From assembly GCF_030160295.1 (NCBI RefSeq), contig NZ_BSOB01000062.1:1-64000 (forward strand): a stretch of 64,000 nucleotides of DNA, given 5' to 3'. The notes under the pieces were generated by a model. It searched no databases, was not told where the DNA came from, and saw only the letters and a program-made list of their open reading frames with translations. Below, piece after piece: positions 43,787 to 51,815 of the stretch; the first letter of the stretch is position 1; the number at the start of each line of letters is the position of its first letter. The position numbers and the translations under genes are program-made. The DNA is from Dyella acidisoli. Lineage in GTDB: Bacteria > Pseudomonadota > Gammaproteobacteria > Xanthomonadales > Rhodanobacteraceae.

Positions 43787-44339
43787 GTCATTGCCGTGCA
43801 TCGGCGTGGTGCTGGCCGGCGGGCTTTCCTCCCGCATGGGACGCGATAAAGCATTGTTGCCATGGAACGGGCATCCGTTGATCGAACATCAGATCGCCGT
43901 ACTGCAGGCCACCGGAGTGCGCGAGGTGAAAGTGAGCGGTGATCGTCCCAACTATCACGGTGTCATCGATCCGGTGCCGCAGGCTGGCCCAGTGGGCGGC
44001 ATCGCCGGCATCGCGGCGACGTGCGAAGACAGCGAGCTGTTGATCGTTCCGGTCGACATGCCGCAGCTGCAGCCTTCGTTATTGCAGCGCTTGCTCACCG
44101 CAGCGAGCACCAGCGGCTGCGTGCGCTTCACCGATCACGTGCTGCCCATGCGTCTACGGCTGGATTCGCATTGCCGCGACGCGCTAGATGCTCTGCTTGC
44201 CGCAAACGATAAACGCTACCGCTCCTTGCGCGCACTGCAGGAACGCGTGGGCATACATGAAATCTCCCTGTCTGCTGCCGAAGTCACACAACTGATTGAC
44301 TGCAATACGGAAGAAACCTGGCGGGAGTTGAACACATGA
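43758..44339 (+). CDS. mobA: Molybdenum cofactor guanylyltransferase
   Basis: 193 residues. The nucleotidyltransferase signature is IGVVLAGGLSSRMGRDKALL, with the metal-binding Asp in LLIVPVDMPQL. It joins GMP to the cofactor to give the bis-MGD form used by enzymes of the DMSO reductase family, such as the formate dehydrogenase encoded opposite. Overlaps moaE by 29 bases, CGGAG upstream of the ATG at 43758. Confidence 0.93.
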   Translation: MGTTTITAAKSLPCIGVVLAGGLSSRMGRDKALLPWNGHPLIEHQIAVLQATGVREVKVSGDRPNYHGVIDPVPQAGPVGGIAGIAATCEDSELLIVPVDMPQLQPSLLQRLLTAASTSGCVRFTDHVLPMRLRLDSHCRDALDALLAANDKRYRSLRALQERVGIHEISLSAAEVTQLIDCNTEETWRELNT

Positions 44340-44692
44340 GAGTGCAACTGGAAGGCCAGAGCCTGCGATTGCGCATCGATGAAGGTGAGCTGGCGCGACT
44401 GCTGGATGGTGATTCGGTAGTCAATCGCACCGATCTGCCCGACGGCCATGTCGAGATGCAGCAAATCAGCCTGACACCTCGCATCGATTGGCGGCGCGAG
44501 CAAACCGTGTGGCATATCTGTTTGCCAGAGGCCGACGTGCGCGCACTGAGTCAACGCTTGCCTTCGCGCGATGGCTTGCAATTCTCACTCTCGACGCCGC
44601 ACGGCGATACGTTGGTGATCGTGTTCGATGTGGATGTGCGCGATAGTGCTCGCAAGCGGTTGCATAAATCCTCGGAAGGAGATGCTTCGTGA
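44336..44692 (+). CDS. DUF7009-like protein of the Moco operon
   Basis: 118 residues, MRVQLEGQSLRLRIDEGELA and TPHGDTLVIVFDVDVRDSAR. The start resembles proteins grouped as DUF7009, which I recall from molybdenum-cofactor loci; no biochemical role is established. It has no signal peptide or cysteines of note beyond one at residue 61. ATGA overlap with mobA and a GTGA overlap with the next gene tie it firmly to the operon, so a role in molybdenum uptake or cofactor delivery is likely but inferred. Confidence 0.7.
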   Translation: MRVQLEGQSLRLRIDEGELARLLDGDSVVNRTDLPDGHVEMQQISLTPRIDWRREQTVWHICLPEADVRALSQRLPSRDGLQFSLSTPHGDTLVIVFDVDVRDSARKRLHKSSEGDAS

Positions 44693-45672
44693 TGAAGTCA
44701 GCAATGGTTGCCTTTCTGCGCCGTCGTTCCCGCTTTCGCGGGAATGACGGCAAGGGAAAAGTAGACTTCAAAAGACCCTGCATGGCGTTCTTAGCGCTGG
44801 TGTTGAGCATAATGGGGACGACAGCCTTTGCGCAGACCAACCCCGTGTTGCGCATCGCCTACGCCGGCTCCATGGGCGTAGTCATGGACAACGCTGCCGG
44901 TCCCGCTTTCACCAAAACTCACCAAGCCACTTATCAAGGCATCGGCCAAGGCTCCTACGCATTGGCACGATTGCTTGCCGCGCATCAACTGCAGGCGGAT
45001 GTGTTCGTCACCATCACGCCCGGACCCATGGAAGTGCTCAAGCAGGCCGGGTTGGTCATCGGCGCCGTGCCGGTGGCCAGCACACAGATGGTGGTCGTCT
45101 ACAGTCCGCATAGCCGCTTTGCCGCCGATTTCGCTGCCGCGTCGCGCGGAGAAAAGAAGTGGTACGAGGTGCTAAGCCAACAAGGCGTGCGCCTGGGTCG
45201 CACGGATCCGGCGATCGATCCGCAGGGCGCAAACGTGTTGCTGACTCTGCAGTTGGCCGCGGATTACTACCACCAGCCTGATCTGCTGAAAACCATCGCC
45301 GGTGCACCGCAGAATCCTTCGCAGATCTTCACTGAGCCGTCCTTGATGTCGAGGCTTGAAGCGGGTCAGATCGATGCAGCCATCGGCTATGCAAGCGCTG
45401 CGCAATCGCATCATCTACCGACGATTGCACTGCCCGGCGAGATCAATCTCGGCAATCCGGAGTTGCAGAAGTCGTGGTACGACCGCGCTTCCATTGCGCT
45501 GGACAATGGCAAGACATTACGCGTGCAGTCGCTGGTGTTCTATGCCGGCGTGCTGATCAATGCACAGCAGCTTCAGCTTGGGCATGATTTCGTGACTTTC
45601 CTGCAAGGGCCGCAAGGACAGGCGCTGTTTCGCGAGCATGGATACAGTGCGCCGCGTGGGAATGGGTTGTGA
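44689..45672 (+). CDS. Molybdate/tungstate-binding periplasmic protein (WtpA/TupA-like)
   Basis: 327 residues. A binding protein of the WtpA type: LRIAYAGSMGVVMDNAAGPA, GRTDPAIDPQGANVLL and IGYASAAQSHHLPTIALP. Start GTG 44689 overlaps the previous gene's stop and is preceded by AAGGAG at the right distance. The signal peptide core is MAFLALVLSIMGTTAFA only from residue 32. The preceding residues, [14 protein letters not shown], are the translation of a GTCATTCCCGCG repeat unit. So the repeat has been absorbed into the n-region of the signal peptide; internal start 44782 is an alternative. Confidence 0.88.
   Translation: MMKSAMVAFLRRRSRFRGNDGKGKVDFKRPCMAFLALVLSIMGTTAFAQTNPVLRIAYAGSMGVVMDNAAGPAFTKTHQATYQGIGQGSYALARLLAAHQLQADVFVTITPGPMEVLKQAGLVIGAVPVASTQMVVVYSPHSRFAADFAAASRGEKKWYEVLSQQGVRLGRTDPAIDPQGANVLLTLQLAADYYHQPDLLKTIAGAPQNPSQIFTEPSLMSRLEAGQIDAAIGYASAAQSHHLPTIALPGEINLGNPELQKSWYDRASIALDNGKTLRVQSLVFYAGVLINAQQLQLGHDFVTFLQGPQGQALFREHGYSAPRGNGL
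44721..44754. repeat. REP unit inside the binding-protein gene
   Basis: CCCGCTTTCGCGGGAATGACG preceded by CCGTCGTT, a single arm of the GTCATTCCCGCG family, read in frame within the 5' end of the molybdate-binding protein gene. Confidence 0.85.
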
Positions 45673-45704
45673 TTGCGTTGATGCGAAACCTCGCGAAAAC
45701 ATTG

Positions 45705-45870
45705 CACCCTCTCCCCTCCGGGGAGAGGGTTGGGGTGAGGGGCCAAGGCTTGCGGAGAACGTCCGCTGTGTACGTGATGGCCACTAAAGTTTCTATCGCA
45801 TGATCCAGCATCTGGCGAGGCTGCCCCCTCACCCCAGCCCTCTCCCCGGAGGGGAGAGGGAGTCGTTACG
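45705..45870. repeat. CCCTCTCCCC...GGGGAGAGGG paired repeat
   Basis: Two inverted hairpins (CCCTCTCCCCTCCGGGGAGA... and CCCCTCACCCCAGCCCTCTC...) separated by about 80 bases. GGTTGGGGTGAGGGGCCAAG followed by GCTTGC is shared with the copy at 51672. It separates the binding-protein and permease genes of the molybdate transporter. Confidence 0.85.
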
Positions 45871-45891
45871 GCAAGCTCGAGAGTTGTACGC

Positions 45892-46659
45892 ATGAGCCAT
45901 CGTCCAATGCGCCTGCCTGCACTTGCCAGCTTCCTGACGCTACTCCTGCTCGCCGCACCCTTCATCGACCTCGCCTTCGTCACCTCATGGCACAGCTTCG
46001 GCTTCACCGAAGGTGACGGGAGCGCCATCGTCGTATCACTTTGCTACAGCCTGCTCGCGCTGATCCTGATCATCGCGCTGGGCACGCCGCTGGCCTGGTG
46101 GCTGGCGCGTCATCGCGTGCGCGGTTTGTGGCTGGTCGATGCATTGCTGCTACTCGCCCTGCTCACGCCCCCCCTGGCGATGGGTCTGCTGTTGGCTTCC
46201 ATCTACGGTCCTTATGGAGCGGCCGGCAGCCTGCTGGAACACGCAGGGTTGGTGCTTACCAATTCCGGCCCTGCATTCGTGCTGGCGCAGTTCTACAGCG
46301 CTCTGCCCTATTACGTGATCGCTGCACGCGCCGCGTTTGAAGGCGTGCCGCGCGAATTGGAACAGATCGCGCTTACGCTCGGTCACTCGCCATGGCGCAG
46401 TTTTTTGCATGTCAGCTTGCCGCTGGCGCGATTGGGGTTGGCAGCCGCCATTGCACTGGCCTGGGTGCGCGCGCTGGGTGAATTCGGCGCAGTGTTGATC
46501 GTGGCGTATTACCCGCAAGGTATTCCGGTAAAGCTGTGGGTGAACTTGCAGAACATCGGCCTCGGCGCGGTGTATCCGTTGCTGTGGGCATTTTTCCTGA
46601 TCGCCATGCCGCTACCGCTTGTGCTTGGCCTGGCCGCTCGCCGCAGGCACTTGATCTGA
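45892..46659 (+). CDS. Molybdate/tungstate ABC transporter permease
   Basis: 255 residues with about six membrane helices. The cytoplasmic coupling motif is HSPWRSFLHVSLPLARLGL preceded by ELEQIALTLG, and ALAWVRALGEFGAVLIVAYY is typical of ModB/CysT-type permeases. It forms the channel for the substrate delivered by the binding protein and powered by the next gene. Its stop overlaps the ATPase start by one base (TGATG). Starts about 220 bases after the binding protein, across a paired repeat. Confidence 0.92.
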   Translation: MSHRPMRLPALASFLTLLLLAAPFIDLAFVTSWHSFGFTEGDGSAIVVSLCYSLLALILIIALGTPLAWWLARHRVRGLWLVDALLLLALLTPPLAMGLLLASIYGPYGAAGSLLEHAGLVLTNSGPAFVLAQFYSALPYYVIAARAAFEGVPRELEQIALTLGHSPWRSFLHVSLPLARLGLAAAIALAWVRALGEFGAVLIVAYYPQGIPVKLWVNLQNIGLGAVYPLLWAFFLIAMPLPLVLGLAARRRHLI

Positions 46660-47636
46660 TGCGTGTCGATTACCATATCGAGCAGCCTATTGCTTTGCAT
46701 GCCGCCTTCGATGTCGAAGGCTTCACGGTATTACTTGGTACTAGCGGTGAAGGCAAATCGCTGTTGTTGCGCGCCATTGCCGGGCTTACACCGGCGCGCG
46801 GTGAACCATTCGACGGAATGGATGCTCAACACCGTGCCGTAGGCTATTTGCCGCAAGGGTATGCGTTGTTTCCCCACCTCAATGCATGGCAGAACGTGGC
46901 GTTTGCATTGCGTGGCTCACAGCGGCGAGCACAAGCCATGCAATTGCTGGAGCGCGTGCATATGGCGGAGTTCGCCGAACGCTATCCGGCCACGCTATCG
47001 GGCGGACAACAGCAACGCGTGGCATTGGCCCGCGCACTGGCGCGCAGACCGCAGTTGCTGCTGCTGGATGAGCCTACTTCGGCGCTCGATCCCGTCACGC
47101 GCGACGACGTCATCGCCGAATTGATCGGCGAAGTGCACGAGTTCGGCATTCCCGCTTTGGCCGTGAGTCATGACCCACACTTGGCCGCCGTTGCGGACCG
47201 GTTGGTGTTGATGCATGGGCGACGCGTCATCCAGATCGGTTCACCGGCCGAGGTTTATGCGAATCCGGTGAATGGCGCGGCGGCACGATTGCTTGGGCAT
47301 CGCAATGTGCATCGCGGGCGGATCGAAGCTGCGAAGCTGGTGTGGCCGGACGGTGGTATGGCCTTTGCCATCGATGGTCGCGTCGGTGCGGATATGAACG
47401 TTGATTGGACCATCGATCCGGAGGCGATTCGCGTGGTGGATGTGCGTGATGGTTTGTCGGACGTCATCGATGCATCGATCGAGGTGCGTCAGGTGATCGG
47501 ACGTGTTACGCAGTTGGGGTTGCGATGCGGGCGTGGGCGACTATGGGTGTCGGTGCCTCAAGATAAGGCGATTCCGGAATCGGTAGCTTTGCAATTACCC
47601 GCTGAAGCAATTCGCTGGTGGGAGAGGGATACGTAG
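46659..47636 (+). CDS. Molybdate/tungstate ABC transporter ATPase
   Basis: 325 residues. Walker A is GTSGEGKS (a Glu replaces the second Ser of GSGKS), the signature is LSGGQQQRVALARALA, and Walker B is LLLLDEPTSALDPVTRDD. A C-terminal 120-residue part (RLLGHRNVHRGRIEAAKLVW onward) is a degenerate MOBE/TOBE-type oxyanion-binding domain that may sense molybdate. The TAG stop at 47634-47636 lies inside the 26-base inverted repeat that separates this operon from the convergent fds operon. Confidence 0.9.
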   Translation: MRVDYHIEQPIALHAAFDVEGFTVLLGTSGEGKSLLLRAIAGLTPARGEPFDGMDAQHRAVGYLPQGYALFPHLNAWQNVAFALRGSQRRAQAMQLLERVHMAEFAERYPATLSGGQQQRVALARALARRPQLLLLDEPTSALDPVTRDDVIAELIGEVHEFGIPALAVSHDPHLAAVADRLVLMHGRRVIQIGSPAEVYANPVNGAAARLLGHRNVHRGRIEAAKLVWPDGGMAFAIDGRVGADMNVDWTIDPEAIRVVDVRDGLSDVIDASIEVRQVIGRVTQLGLRCGRGRLWVSVPQDKAIPESVALQLPAEAIRWWERDT

Positions 47637-47706
47637 GTTGGGGTGCAAACCCCAACATCGCGATGTATGTGTGCATGGCAATGTTGGGGTTTGCACCCCA
47701 ACCTAC
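47633..47706. repeat. Perfect 26-base inverted repeat between convergent operons
   Basis: Arms 47633-47658 and 47681-47706 are exact inverse copies, each GTAGGTTGGGGTGCAAACCCC plus five more bases, with a 22-base loop. The left arm supplies the modC-like stop codon. As an RNA it would make a 26-bp stem on either strand, so it may end both operons. Confidence 0.93.
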
Positions 47707-47712
47707 AAAAGC

Positions 47713-47946
47713 TCATGCACGCAGCTTGCTATCAATCTCCACCAACCGCTCAACCCCTTTCTTTGCCAGCGGCTCCAACCCAGCACCACCCGCCGCCAGA
47801 TGCGCTGCAATCTGCTTGCGCATACCCGGCTCCCAGAACCGCTTCAAATGATCGGCCACACCTGCCGCGCCAACCACCTGATCCGGCTCGGAGGCAAAGT
47901 AGCGGCCGATGTCATTGGCCATCGCGACCAGGCGTTCGATATTCAT
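47713..47946 (-). CDS. fdsD: Formate dehydrogenase delta subunit
   Basis: 77 residues, MNIERLVAMANDIGRYFASE, HLKRFWEPGMRKQIAAHL. This is the small subunit encoded last in fdsGBACD operons; its role in assembly or stability of the soluble enzyme is not well defined. ATGA overlap with fdhD upstream. Confidence 0.92.
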   Translation of the reverse strand: MNIERLVAMANDIGRYFASEPDQVVGAAGVADHLKRFWEPGMRKQIAAHLAAGGAGLEPLAKKGVERLVEIDSKLRA

Positions 47947-48785
47947 GCAGTAGCTCCTGCAGCGTGAAGCAGCCGCTGCGGGTGAGTGTAGACGACGTAA
48001 CTGCCCGGTCGCGCAAAACCGACCAGGGTCATACGCGTGCTTTCGGCCAAGTGAATCGCCAGCGCTGTCGGCGCGGAGATCGCGGCCATCAGGGTGATGC
48101 CGGCGCTGGCCGCCTTGGTCACCATTTCATAGCTGGCACGGCTGGTGACGAGCAGAAAACCGCGCTCCGCATCGATGTGTGCCTTGACCATCGCGCCAAT
48201 CAGTTTGTCCAGCGCGTTGTGGCGACCGACGTCTTCGCGCACCAGCACGATGGCGCCGTCGACATCGACCCATGCCGCTGCATGTACTGAACCCGTAGCG
48301 CTATTCACCGGTTGCGCAGCCTGCAGTGATTCGAGCGCACGTTGCAACGCAGGTGCTTCGATACGCAACCCAGTGCCTACGGGTGCGGGATGACGCACCG
48401 CGTCTTCCAGCATGCGCGCACCGCACAGTCCGCAACCGCTGCGGCCGGGCAACAGGCGTTCGCCACCGTTACCAGCGCGCTGCTCGACTTTATCGGAAGC
48501 CACCTGCATCGCCAGTTCGATGCCTTCCAGGCGCGTGCGCACTTCGACGGTTTGCAAGTCCGCGGGCTTTGCCACCAGACCTTCGCTAAGCGAGAAGCCC
48601 AGTGCGAAATCTTCCAGGTCCAGCGGCGTCACCATCATCACGGCGAAGGGTACGTCGTTGTAAACCATCGCCACAGGCACTTCTTCGGTGATGGCATCGC
48701 TGGTGTATTCGTGTTCGCCGTGCCGATAGCGGTCGACGCGGCGAGTCACGTAGCCAACGCCCTGATCAGGAAGTTTCGGCTGCAT
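47943..48785 (-). CDS. fdhD: Sulfur carrier FdhD (FdsC) for formate dehydrogenase
   Basis: 280 residues. FdhD transfers sulfur from a cysteine desulfurase to the molybdenum cofactor and is needed for formate dehydrogenase activity. The paired cysteines lie in RSGCGLCGARMLED (CxxC, about residue 122), and conserved VREDVGRHNALDKLIG and VTSRASYEMVTKAA follow. The start overlaps the end of fdsA by 20 bases. It is the C gene of the classical fdsGBACD set. Confidence 0.95.
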   Translation of the reverse strand: MQPKLPDQGVGYVTRRVDRYRHGEHEYTSDAITEEVPVAMVYNDVPFAVMMVTPLDLEDFALGFSLSEGLVAKPADLQTVEVRTRLEGIELAMQVASDKVEQRAGNGGERLLPGRSGCGLCGARMLEDAVRHPAPVGTGLRIEAPALQRALESLQAAQPVNSATGSVHAAAWVDVDGAIVLVREDVGRHNALDKLIGAMVKAHIDAERGFLLVTSRASYEMVTKAASAGITLMAAISAPTALAIHLAESTRMTLVGFARPGSYVVYTHPQRLLHAAGATA

Positions 48786-51645
48786 CCAGCAACGCCTTCT
48801 GCGCTTGAGAAAAGGCTTCGTAACGCTTCTGCCAGGCCGATGGCTGGTTGACGCGCGTTACTTGCACCGCTGTCACCTTGTATTCGGGGCAGTTGGTAGC
48901 CCAGTCCGAATTCTCTGTGGTGATGACGTTGGCGCCGGAGCCAGGAAAATGGAAGGTGGTATAGACCACGCCCGGTTGCATGCGCTCGGAAATGCGCGCG
49001 CGCAACACGGTTTGGCCGGCACGGCTTTCGATGCCGACCCAATCACCCTCATTGATGCCACGCTCCTCCGCATCATGCGGATGGATTTCCAACCGATCCT
49101 CCTCATGCCACGCCACGTTGGCGGTGCGGCGCGTCTGTGCGCCCACGTTGTACTGGCTGAGGATGCGGCCGGTCGTAAGAATCAATGGATGGGTTGCGTT
49201 GACCTTTTCCGAGGTCGGCACGTATTCGGTGAGCATGAAGCGGCCCTTGCCGCGCACGAACTCGTCCACGTGCATCACGGGCGTGCCTTCCGGATGCTGT
49301 TCATTGCATGGCCACTGGATGGAGCCCAGCTGGTCGATCTTATCGAAGCTCACGCCATGGAACGTGGGTGTGAGCCGCGCGATCTCATCCATGATCTCGG
49401 ACGGATGCCGGTAGTTCATGGGATACCCCATGGCATTGGCCAGCAGCTGGGTGACCTCCCAATCCGCATAACCGCTCTTGGGCTCCATTACCTTGCACAC
49501 GCGCGAAATGCGGCGCTCGGCGTTGGTGAAGGTGCCGTCCTTTTCCAGGAACGAACAGCCGGGCAGGAACACGTGCGCGAACTTGGCCGTTTCGTTGAGA
49601 AACAGATCCTGCACCACCACGCATTCCATCGCCTCCAGTGCGGCGGTGACGTGCTGCGTATTCGGATCGGATTGCGCGATGTCCTCGCCTTCGATGTACA
49701 AACCCTTGAAGCTGCCGTCGATGGCTGCTTCGAACATGTTGGGAATGCGCAGACCCGGTTCGTCGTGCAGATGCACGCCCCAAGCTGCTTCGAACGATGC
49801 ACGCACGGTAGCATCACCTACGTGGCGATAACCTGGGAATTCATGCGGGAACGAACCCATGTCACACGAACCCTGCACGTTGTTCTGCCCGCGCAGCGGA
49901 TTCACGCCCACGCCTTCGCGGCCGATGTTGCCGGTAGCCATGGCAAGGTTCGCGATGCCCATTACAGCCGTAGAGCCTTGCGAGTGCTCGGTCACGCCCA
50001 GGCCGTAGTAGATGGCCGCGTTGCCACCGGTGGCATACAAGCGTGCTGCGCTACGGATCAGTGCCGCGGGTACACCGGTTTCGGCTTCGGTCGCTTCGGG
50101 GCTGTGCTTCTCCAATGCGACGAATGTGCGCCATTTTTCGAAGGCTTCGGGCTCGCAACGTACAGTGACAAAAGCTTCGTCGACCAGCCCTTCGGTCACG
50201 ATCACGTAAGCCAGCGCATTGAGCACGGCCACGTTGGTGCCCGGCTTGAGCTTGAGATGGTAATCGGCCGTGATGTGCGGCGTGCGCACCAGATCGATGC
50301 GGCGCGGATCGACCACGATCAGCTTGGCACCCGCACGCAGACGACGCTTCATCTGCGAACCGAACACCGGATGCGCGTCGGTGGGATTGGCGCCGATCAC
50401 CAACACGACGTCGGTGTATTCGATGGAATCGAAATCCTGGGTACCGGCCGACTCGCCCATCGTCGCCTTCAGTCCATAACCGGTAGGCGAATGACAGACG
50501 CGCGCACAGGTATCCACATTGTTGTTGCCGAAGCCAGCGCGAACCAGCTTCTGTACCAGATAGGTTTCTTCGTTCGTGCAGCGTGAGGACGTAATGCCGC
50601 CGACGGAGAACTTGCCATACGTGCCCTGCAGCCGCTTGAACTCGCTGGCGACATGCGCGATCGCCTCGTCCCAGCTCGCGATGCGCCACGGGTCGGTGAT
50701 CTTCTTGCGGATCATCGGCGTATTGATGCGATCCGGATGCGTGGCATAGCCGATCGCGAAACGCCCCTTCACACAGGAATGCCCATGATTGGCGTGGCCA
50801 TCCTTGTTCGGCACCATGCGCACGATTTCCTCACCCTTCATCTCGGCGCGGAAGCTGCAGCCGACGCCGCAATAGGCGCAGGTAGTGATCACGCTATGTT
50901 CGGCCTGACCGCGTTCGATCAACGTATTTTCCGACAGCGTGGCGGTGGGGCAAGCCTGCACGCAGGCGCCGCAGGACACGCATTCGGAATCGAGGAAGGC
51001 ATTGTTCTGGCTGGCCGATACTTTCGATTCGAAGCCGCGCCCTTGAATGGTGAGCGCAAAGGTACCCTGTACTTCCTCGCAGGCGCGCACGCAGCGCGAG
51101 CAGACGATGCACTTGGAAGGGTCGAAGGTGAAGTAAGGATTGGATTCGTCCTTAGCCACGAAATGCGGATTGACTTCGCCATCCTTAGTTTTCGCGAAGA
51201 CATGATTCTCACCGTCGTAGCCGTAACGCACTTCGCGCAAGCCGACGACGCCCGCCATATCCTGCAGTTCGCAATGACCATTGGCGGGACAGGTCAAGCA
51301 ATCCAGCGGGTGATCAGAGATGTACAGCTCCATCACGCCACGACGGATCTCCGCCAGCTTAGTGGTCTGCGTACTGACCTTCATGCCCTCCGTGACCGGC
51401 GTGGTGCACGAAGCGGGATAACCCTTGCGCCCTTCAATCTCCACCAGGCACAAACGGCAGGAACCGAACGCCTCCAGCATGTCGGTGGCGCACAGCTTCG
51501 GGATATTGATGCCAGCCTGCGAGGCAGCGCGCATCACGGACGTACCTTCCGGCACGCGAATACTGCGGCCATCGATTTCCAGCGTGACGTGCTTGTCCGT
51601 TTTGACAGCGGGCGTACCGCGGTCGATTTCGACGATGGACAGCAT
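48766..51645 (-). CDS. fdsA: NAD-linked formate dehydrogenase, molybdenum-containing alpha subunit
   Basis: 959 residues. From the N-terminus: a 2Fe-2S ferredoxin domain (LEIDGRSIRVPEGTSVMRAA, CRLCLVEIEGRKG), a His-ligated cluster region (DCLTCPANGHCELQ), two 4Fe-4S clusters (CIVCSRCVRACEE, CVSCGACVQACPTAT), then the molybdopterin enzyme body beginning with CAYCGVGCSF. The catalytic residue is the Cys followed by His in CARVCHSPTGYGL, so this is the cysteine rather than the selenocysteine form. The C-terminal MGD-binding domain ends with FHFPGSGANVITTEN. GAGGAGG lies before the start. It oxidises formate to CO2 and passes electrons to FdsB. Confidence 0.97.
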   Translation of the reverse strand: MLSIVEIDRGTPAVKTDKHVTLEIDGRSIRVPEGTSVMRAASQAGINIPKLCATDMLEAFGSCRLCLVEIEGRKGYPASCTTPVTEGMKVSTQTTKLAEIRRGVMELYISDHPLDCLTCPANGHCELQDMAGVVGLREVRYGYDGENHVFAKTKDGEVNPHFVAKDESNPYFTFDPSKCIVCSRCVRACEEVQGTFALTIQGRGFESKVSASQNNAFLDSECVSCGACVQACPTATLSENTLIERGQAEHSVITTCAYCGVGCSFRAEMKGEEIVRMVPNKDGHANHGHSCVKGRFAIGYATHPDRINTPMIRKKITDPWRIASWDEAIAHVASEFKRLQGTYGKFSVGGITSSRCTNEETYLVQKLVRAGFGNNNVDTCARVCHSPTGYGLKATMGESAGTQDFDSIEYTDVVLVIGANPTDAHPVFGSQMKRRLRAGAKLIVVDPRRIDLVRTPHITADYHLKLKPGTNVAVLNALAYVIVTEGLVDEAFVTVRCEPEAFEKWRTFVALEKHSPEATEAETGVPAALIRSAARLYATGGNAAIYYGLGVTEHSQGSTAVMGIANLAMATGNIGREGVGVNPLRGQNNVQGSCDMGSFPHEFPGYRHVGDATVRASFEAAWGVHLHDEPGLRIPNMFEAAIDGSFKGLYIEGEDIAQSDPNTQHVTAALEAMECVVVQDLFLNETAKFAHVFLPGCSFLEKDGTFTNAERRISRVCKVMEPKSGYADWEVTQLLANAMGYPMNYRHPSEIMDEIARLTPTFHGVSFDKIDQLGSIQWPCNEQHPEGTPVMHVDEFVRGKGRFMLTEYVPTSEKVNATHPLILTTGRILSQYNVGAQTRRTANVAWHEEDRLEIHPHDAEERGINEGDWVGIESRAGQTVLRARISERMQPGVVYTTFHFPGSGANVITTENSDWATNCPEYKVTAVQVTRVNQPSAWQKRYEAFSQAQKALLDAAETS

Positions 51646-51671
51646 GATGAAGCTACCTCCTCAGCGAGACG

Positions 51672-51815
51672 TAGCCCCTCCCCCCTTCGGGGAGAGGGGT
51701 TGGGGTGAGGGGCCAAGGCTTGCCGGAAACACCAACCAAGCAGCTGCCCACACCTACAGAACCTTGCGGCAAGATTTTCCCCTCACCCTACCCTCTCCCC
51801 AAAGGGGAGAGGGTT
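51672..51815. repeat. CCCTCTCCCC...GGGGAGAGG paired repeat, overlapping fdsB end
   Basis: Inverted hairpin pair like that at 45705-45870, with the shared GGTTGGGGTGAGGGGCCAAG. The right unit CCCTACCCTCTCCCCAAAGG is translated as the last residues of FdsB. Confidence 0.85.

Noticed and set aside
48805-50586. 593-codon open frame opposite fdsA
   Set aside because: Shadow frame; fdsA has all its cluster and active-site motifs.
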